From NCBI RefSeq assembly GCF_020515525.1, contig NZ_JAIYEP010000010.1, positions 29,327-93,326 of the forward strand: a stretch of DNA of 64,000 bases, read 5' to 3'. The notes under the pieces are model-generated. The model searched no databases, was not told where the DNA came from, and saw only the letters and a program-made list of their open reading frames with translations. Shown here one piece after another: positions 35,034 to 43,939 of this stretch. Source of the stretch: Rhodococcus yananensis (GTDB lineage: Bacteria > Actinomycetota > Actinomycetes > Mycobacteriales > Mycobacteriaceae). How positions within the stretch are numbered: the stretch's first letter is position 1; each line of letters opens with the position of its first letter. Both the position numbers and the translations under genes were made by a program.

Positions 35034-35618
35034 TCACTCCAATAAAAGTCGGGCTGAGACTTCCAACCTGTCGGCGAGTTCTGCGTATGTTCCGTATCCC
35101 ATTCCGGCGCGCACGAGAGCGCCGGCGTAGAGCAGTTCGAGTGCTTCGAGTTCGTCGGGGTCGGGCCCGTCCCCGAGCGCCGCGGCGAGCCGGTCGCGGA
35201 TGTCGAGGCCGATGCGGGCACGCAGGTGCTCGACATCGGGGTCCCGCCCCAGCAGTGCACTGGTGACGGCGGCGGCCAGCTCCGGTTCGTCGGCCATGAG
35301 CAGCGCGACGGCCCGCAGCACGGACACGACCCGGTCCGCGCGGTCGGCATCGGTCGATTCGACGGCCGGCGAGGCCGCGAGGCGACGCCAGAACACCTCG
35401 GCGACGAGATGCTCCTTGGACGAGAAGTAGGTGTAGGCCGTGGCGGGTGCGACACCCGCTCGTGCCGCGACCATCCGAACGGTCAGACCTGCGAATCCCT
35501 CGTCGCGCAGCACCTCCACGGCGGCCTGGGTCAGCCGCGCGACGGTGTCCGCCTGCCGTTCGGTGAGGCGTCGGCGGGTCGATTCGAGATTCACATTTCT
35601 GGACACGTGTCTGGACAT
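35034..35618 (-). CDS. TetR-family regulator of the CYP51 operon, Rv0767c-like
   Basis: A 194-residue TetR regulator. The HTH region is VEVLRDEGFAGLTVRMVAARAGVAPATAYTYFSSKEHLVAEVF. ATG 35618 starts two bases after the upstream P450 stop, but the first eight codons lie within an 18-bp palindrome (35598-35615), so GTG 35594 may be the real start (186 residues). No clear Shine-Dalgarno precedes either. It sits inside the operon it probably controls. Confidence 0.87.
   Translation of the reverse strand: MSRHVSRNVNLESTRRRLTERQADTVARLTQAAVEVLRDEGFAGLTVRMVAARAGVAPATAYTYFSSKEHLVAEVFWRRLAASPAVESTDADRADRVVSVLRAVALLMADEPELAAAVTSALLGRDPDVEHLRARIGLDIRDRLAAALGDGPDPDELEALELLYAGALVRAGMGYGTYAELADRLEVSARLLLE
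35598..35615. promoter_or_regulatory. TetR operator (site b), overlapping the tetR start
   Basis: TCTGGACACGTGTCTGGA is an 18-bp near-palindrome with the same GGACA-N2-TGTC core as sites at 20224 and 37799. Its position at the start of the operon's own TetR gene points to autoregulation of an internal promoter. Confidence 0.75.
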
Positions 35619-35620
35619 TA

Positions 35621-36868
35621 CTACAGCAACCGTGGCCCGGCAATGGTCGCCACCGGGCGGACCCGGACGGGCATGGACTTGACGCCGCTGACGAAGTTCG
35701 AGCGCAGCCGGCGCGGTTCGCCGGCCGCCTCCACGACGTCGAGTCGCGCGGCGAGCGTCTCGAACATCACCCGCAACTCGAGCCGCGCCAGATGCGCACC
35801 CAGACAGAAGTGCACCCCGGTACCACCGAACGCGACATGCGGGTTGTGTTCGCGGGTGATGTCGAATCGGTGGGGGTCCTCGAACACCTCCGCGTCGCGG
35901 TTCGCCGCCGGGTAGTAGACGACCACCTTGTCCCCCCTCTCGACGGTCTGCTCACCGATGGCCGCCGGGCACGTCGGCGTGCGACGGAACCCGATCACGG
36001 GACTGACCCAACGGAGGATCTCCTCGACCGCACCCGACACCAGTTCGGGCCGTTCCTTGAGCAGACGCCACTGGTCCGGATTGTCGATGAACGCCTGCAT
36101 CCCGCCCGAGATCGCGTTGCGGGTGGTCTCGTTGCCCGCGATGACGAGCAGGACGAAGAACATGTCGAACTCGATCTCGGTGAGCACATCGCCGTTCTCG
36201 TCGGGGCACACCAGTTTCGAGACGATGTCGTCGCGGGGGTCGACGCGGCGCCGCGCGGCGATCTCGTTGGCGTACAGGAAGACCTCCGCGGCGGCCAACT
36301 CACCGTCCTGTTGGGTACTGCCGTACTCCGGGTCGTCCCAGCCGATCATCCGATTCGACCAGTCGTACAGTTTCCCGACGTCCTCGGCGGGTGCTCCGAG
36401 CAGCTCCGCGATGACCTCGAGCGGCAACGGCGCCGCGACGATCGGTACGAGATCGACGACCGCGCCGCCCCGGCCGGCCTCGATCAGATCACCGACCACC
36501 CGCTCGCAGATCGTGCGGATGTGCCCCTCGAGCCGTTTGACGACCCGCGGCGTGAACCCGCGACTGACGAGTTGTCGCAGGCGGGTGTGGTCGGGTGGGT
36601 CGAGGTTGATGAGCATCGCGGCCTGTTTGAGCCGGGTCTCCTCGTCGAACTCGTCGATCTGGGTGGTGCCCAGCGCCGACGAGAAGGTGCCGCTGTCGCG
36701 GGAGACACCGACGACGTCGGCGTGCCGCGTGATCGCCCAGTAGCCGGGACCGTCGTCCTCGTGCTGCCAGTACACGGGGCAGCGTCCCCGGAGGTCGTCG
36801 AAGACGTCGTGCGGCACCGCGCGCGCGTAGAGGTCGGGGTTCTTCAGATCGATGTGGGGGGTCGTCAT
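35621..36868 (-). CDS. Cytochrome P450, CYP125/CYP142-clan type
   Basis: A 415-residue P450. DPPDHTRLRQLVSRGFTPR, the I-helix AGNETTRNAISGGM, and FGGTGVHFCLGAHLARLE (heme Cys about 355) match the clan of CYP124, CYP125 and CYP142, which hydroxylate sterol side chains and branched lipids. The C-terminal FVSGVKSMPV also fits. ATG 36868 follows GCGAGGAA. First gene of the leftward operon, divergent from a TetR gene. It has no equivalent at this point in the M. tuberculosis order as I recall it. Substrate not assignable. Confidence 0.9.
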   Translation of the reverse strand: MTTPHIDLKNPDLYARAVPHDVFDDLRGRCPVYWQHEDDGPGYWAITRHADVVGVSRDSGTFSSALGTTQIDEFDEETRLKQAAMLINLDPPDHTRLRQLVSRGFTPRVVKRLEGHIRTICERVVGDLIEAGRGGAVVDLVPIVAAPLPLEVIAELLGAPAEDVGKLYDWSNRMIGWDDPEYGSTQQDGELAAAEVFLYANEIAARRRVDPRDDIVSKLVCPDENGDVLTEIEFDMFFVLLVIAGNETTRNAISGGMQAFIDNPDQWRLLKERPELVSGAVEEILRWVSPVIGFRRTPTCPAAIGEQTVERGDKVVVYYPAANRDAEVFEDPHRFDITREHNPHVAFGGTGVHFCLGAHLARLELRVMFETLAARLDVVEAAGEPRRLRSNFVSGVKSMPVRVRPVATIAGPRLL

Positions 36869-36888
36869 GGTTCCTCGCGATCGAAGTG

Positions 36889-36922
36889 CGAATGGAATTC
36901 GTTAACAAACTACTACCATTCG
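36889..36922. promoter_or_regulatory. Divergent promoter region with inverted repeat CGAATGG/CCATTCG
   Basis: CGAATGG (36889-36895) and CCATTCG (36916-36922) are exact inverted arms 20 bases apart, flanking GTTAAC. They lie in the 84-base gap between the P450 and the divergent TetR gene, the natural place for that regulator's operator. The half-site sequence differs from the GGACA-type operators. Confidence 0.5.
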
Positions 36923-36940
36923 TTTGAAATGGAAGCCCCC

Positions 36941-36946
36941 TAGAAT
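36941..36946 (+). promoter_or_regulatory. -10 element for a leaderless tetR transcript
   Basis: TAGAAT ends six bases before ATG 36953, and no Shine-Dalgarno is present. This spacing puts the transcription start at the A of the start codon, a common arrangement in actinobacteria. Confidence 0.55.
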
Positions 36947-36952
36947 CGATTC

Positions 36953-37564
36953 ATGACACGCGACCACGCACGCCCCGTCCGGCGACGCACCCTCACCCGC
37001 GACAAGGTGATCGAGGCAGCCCTCGAGGTGGTCGACGAATCGGGTTGGGACGCCCTCGCCATGAGCACGCTGTCGAACCGACTCGGCATCGTCGCCGCCT
37101 CCCTCTACAACCACGTGCGTGGCCTCGACGACGTGCGCGCGGCCGTGCAGGTACGCGCGATGACCGAGTTGGGACACCGCCTGCGCGAGGTGGCGATGGG
37201 ACGCAGTGGTCGCGACGGACTGCGGGCGCTCATCGACGCGCATCGCGATTGGGCGACCACGCATCCTCGTCGGTACGAGGCCCTCACGAGCGCACCCGTG
37301 GATCGCGACGCGCTACTGGTGGCCGCGCTCGACGCGAACGTCGCACTGCGGACGATGCTCGTGTCCTGTGGCGTCGCCGAGCAGCACTCCCTGGAGTCCG
37401 CCATCGGGATGTTCTCGGCACTGCACGGATTCGCAATCCTCGAGAGCAGCGGGTTCCTCGGCACCGAACTCGACCTCGACCGGATCTACGAGACGGTCGT
37501 GGCGGGCGTGATGTCCCCGCTTCCCGCCGATGCGGCCCGCACCGGCCACGGCGGCGAGCAGTAA
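36953..37564 (+). CDS. TetR-family regulator (WHG/TetR_C type)
   Basis: A 203-residue TetR regulator. The HTH is IEAALEVVDESGWDALAMSTLSNRLGIVAASLYNHVRGLDDVRAAV, with the YNHV variant of helix 4. The C-terminal region resembles the WHG-domain group. It is divergent from the leftward P450 operon and 269 bases upstream of the aldehyde dehydrogenase. It may control the inserted P450. Ligand unknown. Confidence 0.9.
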   Translation: MTRDHARPVRRRTLTRDKVIEAALEVVDESGWDALAMSTLSNRLGIVAASLYNHVRGLDDVRAAVQVRAMTELGHRLREVAMGRSGRDGLRALIDAHRDWATTHPRRYEALTSAPVDRDALLVAALDANVALRTMLVSCGVAEQHSLESAIGMFSALHGFAILESSGFLGTELDLDRIYETVVAGVMSPLPADAARTGHGGEQ

Positions 37565-37793
37565 CCGACAAAGGCGCTTCCGGACGGGGATCTGCGCCCG
37601 CACGACCGGCCGCCTCGCGCACCGGGTCGCGGGACGCAGCTTTCCCGCGTGTCCGTCGAGCATTCCCGCGGCGTGCGCCGCGGTCGCGACAGGCGAGGGG
37701 TCGACGACGTCGACTCTCGGCACCCGAGCGTCGAATCGTCTTCGTCCACAACCACCCCCGATGCGACCATTGCATCGAGGTGCCGCACCGAAC

Positions 37794-37816
37794 TATAGTC
37801 CAGACACCTGTCCAGA
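37794..37816 (+). promoter_or_regulatory. Promoter with TetR operator (site c) of the aldehyde dehydrogenase operon
   Basis: A -10 element TATAGT (37794-37799) runs straight into the 18-bp palindrome TCCAGACACCTGTCCAGA (37799-37816). The operator would cover the transcription start, 18-35 bases before ATG 37834. It is the same operator type as at 20224 and 35598. Confidence 0.72.
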
Positions 37817-37833
37817 ATTCGAGGGAACGTCAC

Positions 37834-39300
37834 ATGACATTGCGCCCGACCGACAGTTCGACACTCCTGATCGACGGCAAACTCGTCCCCGGTGGCGGAG
37901 GAACGTTCGACATCCTCGACCCCAGCACCGGCGCGGTCCTCGGCCACGCCGCCGACGGCACCGCGGCCGATCTCGACACCGCCATCGACGCCGCGCGCCG
38001 CGCGTTCGACGAGACCGACTGGTGCCGCGACCACGGCTTCCGCGCCCACTGTCTGCGCCAACTGCGCGACGCCCTCCGCGGGCACATCGAGGAACTCCGG
38101 GAGATCACCATCGCCGAGGTCGGAGCGCCCCGCTTCCTCACCGCCGGCGCGCATCTCGAGGGTCCCGTCGACGATCTGCTGTGGTTCGCCGACCTCGCCG
38201 AGACCTACTCGTGGACGCAGGATCTCGGTAACGCCTCACCGATGGGTATCCCCACCCACCGGTACCTGCTCAAGGAAGCCGTCGGTGTCGTCGGTGCCAT
38301 CACCCCGTGGAACTTCCCCCACCAGATCAACTTCGCGAAGATCGGGCCCGCCCTCGCCGCCGGCAACACCGTGGTGCTCAAGCCGGCACCCGACACCCCG
38401 TGGTGCGCAGCGCTCGTCGCGAGGATCGCCGCGGAGGAGACCGACCTCCCACCCGGCGTGTTCAACGTCGTCACCTCGAGCGACCACCGCATCGGCGCGC
38501 TGCTCGCCGAGGATCCGCGCGTCGACCTGATCTCGTTCACCGGTTCCACCGCGACCGGAAAGTCGGTGATGCGCGCCGCCGCCGACAATCTCAAGAAGGT
38601 CTTCCTCGAGCTCGGCGGCAAATCCGCCTTCCTCGTTCTCGACGACGCCGACCTGCGCGGTGCGTGCAGCATGGCCGCGTTCACGGTGTGCACCCACGCG
38701 GGGCAGGGCTGCGCCATCACCACCCGACTCGTGGTCCCCCGCGAACGCTACGACGAGGCGGTCGCCCTGACCGCCGACACGATGCGCGGCATCCGGCCCG
38801 GCAACCCGGACGACGCCGGTACCGTGTGCGGGCCACTGATCTCCGAACGGCAACGCGAACGCGTCGAGGGCTACATCCGATCGGCCGTCGAGGAGGGCGG
38901 CACGGTCGTCGTCGGCGGTGGACGTCCCGCCGAACACGACCGCGGTTTCTTCATCGAGCCCACACTCATCGCCGGGCTGGACAACTCCGCGCGCGCCGCC
39001 CGCGAGGAGATCTTCGGTCCCGTCCTCGTGGTCATTCCACACGACGGCGACGCCGACGCCGTCCGCATCGCCAACGATTCCCCGTACGGGCTGTCGGGCG
39101 CGGTGTACGGCACCGACCCGGACCGCATCGCCCGGGTCGTCGCCGGGGTACGCACCGGAACACTCGGCGTCAACGGCGGCATCTGGTACGCCGCCGACGC
39201 CCCGTTCGGCGGCTACAAGCAGTCCGGTATCGGCCGCGAGATGGGTGTGGCCGGATTCGAGGAGTACCTCGAGACCAAGCTCGTGGCCGAACCGGCCTGA
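37834..39300 (+). CDS. Aldehyde dehydrogenase, Rv0768 (AldA)-like
   Basis: A 488-residue NAD(P)-dependent aldehyde dehydrogenase. ITPWNFPHQINFAKIGPALAAGNTVVLKPA is the cofactor-binding stretch. The general-base Glu is in LELGGKS (about 259) and the nucleophile is Cys293 in HAGQGC. EEIFGPVLVVIPH and GVNGGIWYAADAPFGGYKQSGIGRE are also typical. First gene of the rightward operon behind operator site c. It would oxidise an aldehyde produced by the P450/dehydrogenase steps. Confidence 0.95.
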   Translation: MTLRPTDSSTLLIDGKLVPGGGGTFDILDPSTGAVLGHAADGTAADLDTAIDAARRAFDETDWCRDHGFRAHCLRQLRDALRGHIEELREITIAEVGAPRFLTAGAHLEGPVDDLLWFADLAETYSWTQDLGNASPMGIPTHRYLLKEAVGVVGAITPWNFPHQINFAKIGPALAAGNTVVLKPAPDTPWCAALVARIAAEETDLPPGVFNVVTSSDHRIGALLAEDPRVDLISFTGSTATGKSVMRAAADNLKKVFLELGGKSAFLVLDDADLRGACSMAAFTVCTHAGQGCAITTRLVVPRERYDEAVALTADTMRGIRPGNPDDAGTVCGPLISERQRERVEGYIRSAVEEGGTVVVGGGRPAEHDRGFFIEPTLIAGLDNSARAAREEIFGPVLVVIPHDGDADAVRIANDSPYGLSGAVYGTDPDRIARVVAGVRTGTLGVNGGIWYAADAPFGGYKQSGIGREMGVAGFEEYLETKLVAEPA

Positions 39301-39350
39301 TCCCCACGCACCGACAGATCCGGGACCACCCTTCCGAAAGGACCAGGAAC

Positions 39351-40100
39351 ATGGCCAGATTCACCGACCGCACCGCGATCGTCACCGGTGCGGCACAGGG
39401 TATCGGCGAAGCGTACGCCCGCGCGCTCGCCGCCGAAGGCGCGAACGTCGTCGTCGCCGACATCGACACCACCCTCGGCGGGCAGGTCGCCAAACAGATC
39501 GTCGCCGACGGTGGCAGCGCCGTCTTCGTTCCCGTCGACGTCGCCGACCCCGAATCCGCGCAGGCCCTCGCGGAGAAGACCGTCGAGGTGTACGGCGGGA
39601 TCGACCACGTCGTCAACAACGCCGCGATCTACGGCGGGATGAAACTCGACCTGCTGCTGACCGTGCCGTGGGACTACTACAAGAAGTTCATGAGCGTCAA
39701 TCTCGACGGCGCCCTCAACGTCACCCGCGCGGTGTGGCCGCACATGATGGCGAAGGGCGGCTCCATCGTCAACCAGTCGTCGACCGCGGCCTGGCTGTAC
39801 TCCGGCTTCTACGGCCTCGCGAAGGTCGGCATCAACGGGCTGACCCAGCAGTTGGCGGTGGAACTGGGCGGCAACGACATCCGGATCAACGCCATCGCCC
39901 CGGGCCCCATCGACACCGAGGCCACCCGGTCGACGACACCCGCGAACATGGTCGCCGACATGGTCGGCAAGCTCCCGCTCCGGCGGATGGGCACCCCGGG
40001 CGATCTCGTCGGGATGTGCCTGTTCCTCCTCTCGGACGAGGCGGGCTGGGTGACCGGCCAGATCTTCAACGTCGACGGCGGCCAGGTGATCCGGTCATGA
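39351..40100 (+). CDS. Short-chain dehydrogenase, Rv0769-like
   Basis: A 249-residue classical SDR. TGAAQGIGEAYARALAAEGA binds the cofactor, NNAAIYGG is the structural motif, the catalytic Ser lies in NQSSTAAW and the catalytic Tyr/Lys in YGLAK. ATG 39351 has GAAAGGA upstream. Second gene of the rightward operon. Confidence 0.94.
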   Translation: MARFTDRTAIVTGAAQGIGEAYARALAAEGANVVVADIDTTLGGQVAKQIVADGGSAVFVPVDVADPESAQALAEKTVEVYGGIDHVVNNAAIYGGMKLDLLLTVPWDYYKKFMSVNLDGALNVTRAVWPHMMAKGGSIVNQSSTAAWLYSGFYGLAKVGINGLTQQLAVELGGNDIRINAIAPGPIDTEATRSTTPANMVADMVGKLPLRRMGTPGDLVGMCLFLLSDEAGWVTGQIFNVDGGQVIRS

Positions 40101-40990
40101 GCGACTCACCGCGGATCGGGTACATCGGCCTCGGCAACATGGGTGCGCCGATGGCGAGACGACTGCTCGACCATCCGGGCGGCCTGACGGTTCTCGACAC
40201 CCGGCCGGACGCCGTCGCACCGTTCGTCGACGCCGGCGCCGACGCCGCATCCGGTCCCGCCGCACTCGCGACGGTGTGCGACATCGTGTGCGTCACCGTC
40301 CTCGACGACGACCAGGTGCGGGACGTGGTGACCGGCCCGAACGGACTGCTGTCCACGGCGCGGCCGGGCACCGTGATCGCCGTGCACTCGACGATCTCGG
40401 ACACGACGGCCGTGGACCTCGCCGCACGGTGCGCCGCTCACGGCGTGGAGTTCGTCGACGCACCGGTCAGCGGTGGCGCCGCCGGCGCGGACAAGGCTGC
40501 TCTCGCCGTGATGGTCGGCGCGTCCGAGTCCGCGTTCGAGACGATCCGGGAGCCGTTCGGGGCGTTCGCGGCGCTGGTCGTGCACGCCGGCCCGGTCGGG
40601 GCGGGGACCCGCATGAAGCTGGCTCGCAACCTGCTGCACTTCGTGTCGTTCACCGCCGCCACCGAGGCGCAGCGCCTCGCGGAGGCGGCCGGACTCGACA
40701 TCGCGGCGCTGGGCAAGGTGGTCCGGCACACCGACGCGATCACCGGAGGTGCGGGATCGATCATGTGGCGCGACACCACCGCACCTCTCACCCCCGAGGA
40801 TTCGTGGTTCCCGATCTTCTCGCACGTGCGGGCGCTCGGCGAGAAGGACCTGTCGCTCGCACTCGGCCTCGGTGACCGTCTCGACGTCGATCTGCCGCTC
40901 GCGTCCCGCGCTCTCGCCGGGCTCGGACCGGGCCTCGGTGTCGGCACCGGCGACACCGCCCGCACCCACACGAAGGAGGACCCGTCGTGA
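40097..40990 (+). CDS. NAD(P)-dependent 3-hydroxyisobutyrate-dehydrogenase-like oxidoreductase, Rv0770-like
   Basis: A 297-residue beta-hydroxyacid dehydrogenase family protein. GYIGLGNMGAPMARRLL (about 8-24) is the NAD site, FVDAPVSGGAAGADKAALAVMVG is the substrate loop, and the catalytic Lys is in GTRMKLARNLLHF. ATG overlaps the preceding SDR stop (ATGA). The reaction on the operon's substrate is unknown. Confidence 0.93.
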   Translation: MSDSPRIGYIGLGNMGAPMARRLLDHPGGLTVLDTRPDAVAPFVDAGADAASGPAALATVCDIVCVTVLDDDQVRDVVTGPNGLLSTARPGTVIAVHSTISDTTAVDLAARCAAHGVEFVDAPVSGGAAGADKAALAVMVGASESAFETIREPFGAFAALVVHAGPVGAGTRMKLARNLLHFVSFTAATEAQRLAEAAGLDIAALGKVVRHTDAITGGAGSIMWRDTTAPLTPEDSWFPIFSHVRALGEKDLSLALGLGDRLDVDLPLASRALAGLGPGLGVGTGDTARTHTKEDPS

Positions 40991-41355
40991 CCGACGACCA
41001 GCGCCGCCGCGGACTCGAGATGATGTCGAAGGTCTACGGCTGGGAGTTCCGGGACGGGCCGGGCGACCATTTCGCCGTCACCGCCGACCACCTGTTCGCC
41101 GAGATCTGGTCGCGGCCCGGTCTGAGCATCCGTGATCGCCGGTTGCTGCTGCTCGGTGCGCTCACCGCGCAGGGACTGACGGACGTCGCCGAGATCCAGA
41201 TCGGTGCGGCCTTCGACAACGGCGAGGTGGACGAGGCCCAGTTGCGCGAGATCGCGCTGTTCCTGTGCCACTACGTGGGGTGGCCGCTGGGCACCAAGTT
41301 CGACACGGCCGTCGGCAAGGTCATGCACTCGCGGCGTCCCGCAGCACACCCCTGA
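40987..41355 (+). CDS. Carboxymuconolactone decarboxylase family protein, Rv0771-like
   Basis: A 122-residue all-alpha CMD-fold protein. Helices such as LSIRDRRLLLLGALTAQG and LREIALFLCHYVGWP match the family. Only one Cys is in the motif region, so the AhpD-type CxxC peroxidase site is absent. GTG 40987 overlaps the preceding stop (GTGA). Last gene of the rightward operon. Confidence 0.9.
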   Translation: MTDDQRRRGLEMMSKVYGWEFRDGPGDHFAVTADHLFAEIWSRPGLSIRDRRLLLLGALTAQGLTDVAEIQIGAAFDNGEVDEAQLREIALFLCHYVGWPLGTKFDTAVGKVMHSRRPAAHP

Positions 41356-41405
41356 CACCGGAACGCGGTGGCGCAGTGGTTCCCTCGCTCCGGACCGCTG
41401 GGTAG

Positions 41406-42110
<705 letters not shown>

Positions 42111-42114
42111 TCCG

Positions 42115-43224
42115 CTAGACGAACACCGGGCAGCCCTCGGCGCAGCCGTCCGCGCCGACCCGGTCGGCCGGCACCACCGCGTCGCGGAACACCCCGTTCC
42201 CACCGGTGGTGCGCGACAGGGCGTCCGCGGCGAGCACCACCGCCGCGGACGTCCACGAACTCACCTCCACCGGCCAACGCTTCCCGTCCGCGTAGACGAG
42301 CCCCGTCCAGTACGAGCCGTCCGGATCGCGCAGGTGCTGCATCGCCGCGAACAGGTCACGCGCCCGCCGATCGTCACCGATCGCATCGAGCGCCAGCACC
42401 AGCTCACAGGTCTCGGCTCCCGTCACCCACGGCTTGTGGTCCACGCACCGGATCCCGAGCCCGTCCACGACGAAATCGTCCCAGCGCGACTCGATCCTGC
42501 GACGGGCGTCGCCGCCGCGCAGTGCACCGCCGAGCACCGGGTAGTACCAGTCCATCGAGTACTCGTCCTTCGGAGTGAACAACTCGGGATGCCGCCGCAG
42601 CGCATGCCCCAGCCGGTACAGCGCTATCTCCCAGTGCGGCTGCGCATCACCGACGACCCCGGCGAGACGGATCCCGCACACGAGACTGTGATGGATACTC
42701 GCGCAGCCCGTCACGAGAGCCTCGTCGACCCGTCCACCGCGCCCCGACGCCCACGCGATCTGCCCACCCGACAGTTGCATGTCGACGACCCGGTCGAGCG
42801 CGCGACGCACCGTCGGCCACATCCGGCCGGCGAACCGCTCGTCGCCCGTGACGAGGTGATGGTGCCACACCCCGACCGCGATGTACGCCGTGAAATTGCT
42901 GTCCGTATCGTCGTTCTCGATCTCGTCGCGCCGGAACTTCGCCGGCCACGATCCGTCGGGACGTTGGGTGGTGCGCGACCACTCGAACGCGGCCTCCGCC
43001 TCGTCGCGCAACCCGGTGACGGTCAGCGCCATCGCCGATTCGAGATGATCCCACGGGTCGGTGTGCCCGCCCGGGAACCAGGGGATGGCACCCGACGGCT
43101 CCTGCATCCGCGCGATCGCCAGACCGGTGGCCAGACATTCGTCGCGGGACAGGATCCCCGGCACCTCGGGGGTCGGCGCGCACGCCGACCCCCGCTCGAC
43201 TCGGTTCACGTCACCGGACCGCAC
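42115..43224 (-). CDS. Terpenoid-cyclase/prenyltransferase-fold (alpha-alpha toroid) protein
   Basis: A 369-residue protein with repeating WD/QxPDGSW-like units: MQEPSGAIPWFPGGHTDPWDHLESAMAL, TTQRPDGSWPAKF, and HLRDPDGSYWTGL. This is the six-hairpin or (alpha/alpha)6 barrel shared by prenyltransferase beta-subunits, terpene cyclases and some glycoside hydrolases. No DxDD cyclase motif is seen, so a cyclase is unlikely. GTG 43224 overlaps the methyltransferase stop; GTG 43209 is an alternative. Role in the glycosyltransferase operon is unknown. Confidence 0.82.
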   Translation of the reverse strand: MRSGDVNRVERGSACAPTPEVPGILSRDECLATGLAIARMQEPSGAIPWFPGGHTDPWDHLESAMALTVTGLRDEAEAAFEWSRTTQRPDGSWPAKFRRDEIENDDTDSNFTAYIAVGVWHHHLVTGDERFAGRMWPTVRRALDRVVDMQLSGGQIAWASGRGGRVDEALVTGCASIHHSLVCGIRLAGVVGDAQPHWEIALYRLGHALRRHPELFTPKDEYSMDWYYPVLGGALRGGDARRRIESRWDDFVVDGLGIRCVDHKPWVTGAETCELVLALDAIGDDRRARDLFAAMQHLRDPDGSYWTGLVYADGKRWPVEVSSWTSAAVVLAADALSRTTGGNGVFRDAVVPADRVGADGCAEGCPVFV

Positions 43225-43939
43225 CGGATTCCGGCTTCTCGAGGTAGAAGACGACGCTCTTGCCGAGGACCGGATCGAGCAGCGACTCGGCGGTGCGGGT
43301 GAGCCACGGCGCGTCCATCAGATCCCACACCAGCATCCGGTGGTACGCCTTCACGAGCGGATTGTCGTCGTTGTCGACACCCACCGCGCACTTGAGCCAC
43401 CAGTACGGCGAGTGCAGCGCGTGCGCGTGGTCGGTGCCGCGCACGACGAGACCCGCGCGCGTGAGTTTCGCGGCGAGTTCGTCCGCCTTGTAGATGCGCA
43501 CGTGCCCACCCTCGACCTCGTGGTACGCGTCCGACAACGCCCAGCACACCTTCTCGGGGAGCCACCGCGGAACCGTCACCGCCGCAACGCCGCCGGGCCT
43601 GAGCACCCGGACCAGTTCCGCGATGGCCCGCTCGTCCTCCGGAACATGCTCGAGCACTTCGGAGATCAGTACCACATCGAAGGTCGCATCGTCGTACGGC
43701 AGGGCGAGAGCGTCGCCCACCTCGGCGCGGGCGAGCGCGCCCTCCGGTGCCTCCCCTTCGAGTTCCATCGCGACGAACATGTCGGCGACGGCCTTCATGT
43801 CGTCGGCGCTGCGATCGAACGCGACCACATCGGCGCCGCGTCGATACAACTCGAACGAGTGCCGGCCGGCGCCCGCACCGATGTCGATCGCGCGGCATCC
43901 GGGCCGCACCCCCAAGCGGTCGAAGTCGACGGTGAGCAT
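43211..43939 (-). CDS. Class I SAM-dependent methyltransferase
   Basis: A 242-residue methyltransferase. Motif I is RAIDIGAGAGRHSFELYRRGADVVAFDRS, motif II is FDVVLISEVLEHVPEDE, and RVLRPGGVAAVTVPRW follows. ATG 43939 shares a base with the glycosyltransferase stop (TGATG), so it is coupled. It probably methylates the product of the glycosyltransferase or its lipid carrier. Confidence 0.92.
   Translation of the reverse strand: MLTVDFDRLGVRPGCRAIDIGAGAGRHSFELYRRGADVVAFDRSADDMKAVADMFVAMELEGEAPEGALARAEVGDALALPYDDATFDVVLISEVLEHVPEDERAIAELVRVLRPGGVAAVTVPRWLPEKVCWALSDAYHEVEGGHVRIYKADELAAKLTRAGLVVRGTDHAHALHSPYWWLKCAVGVDNDDNPLVKAYHRMLVWDLMDAPWLTRTAESLLDPVLGKSVVFYLEKPESGAVR

Noticed and set aside
42115..43224. 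Terpene cyclase
   Set aside because: The toroid repeats are present, but no DxDD or DDxxD motif is visible.
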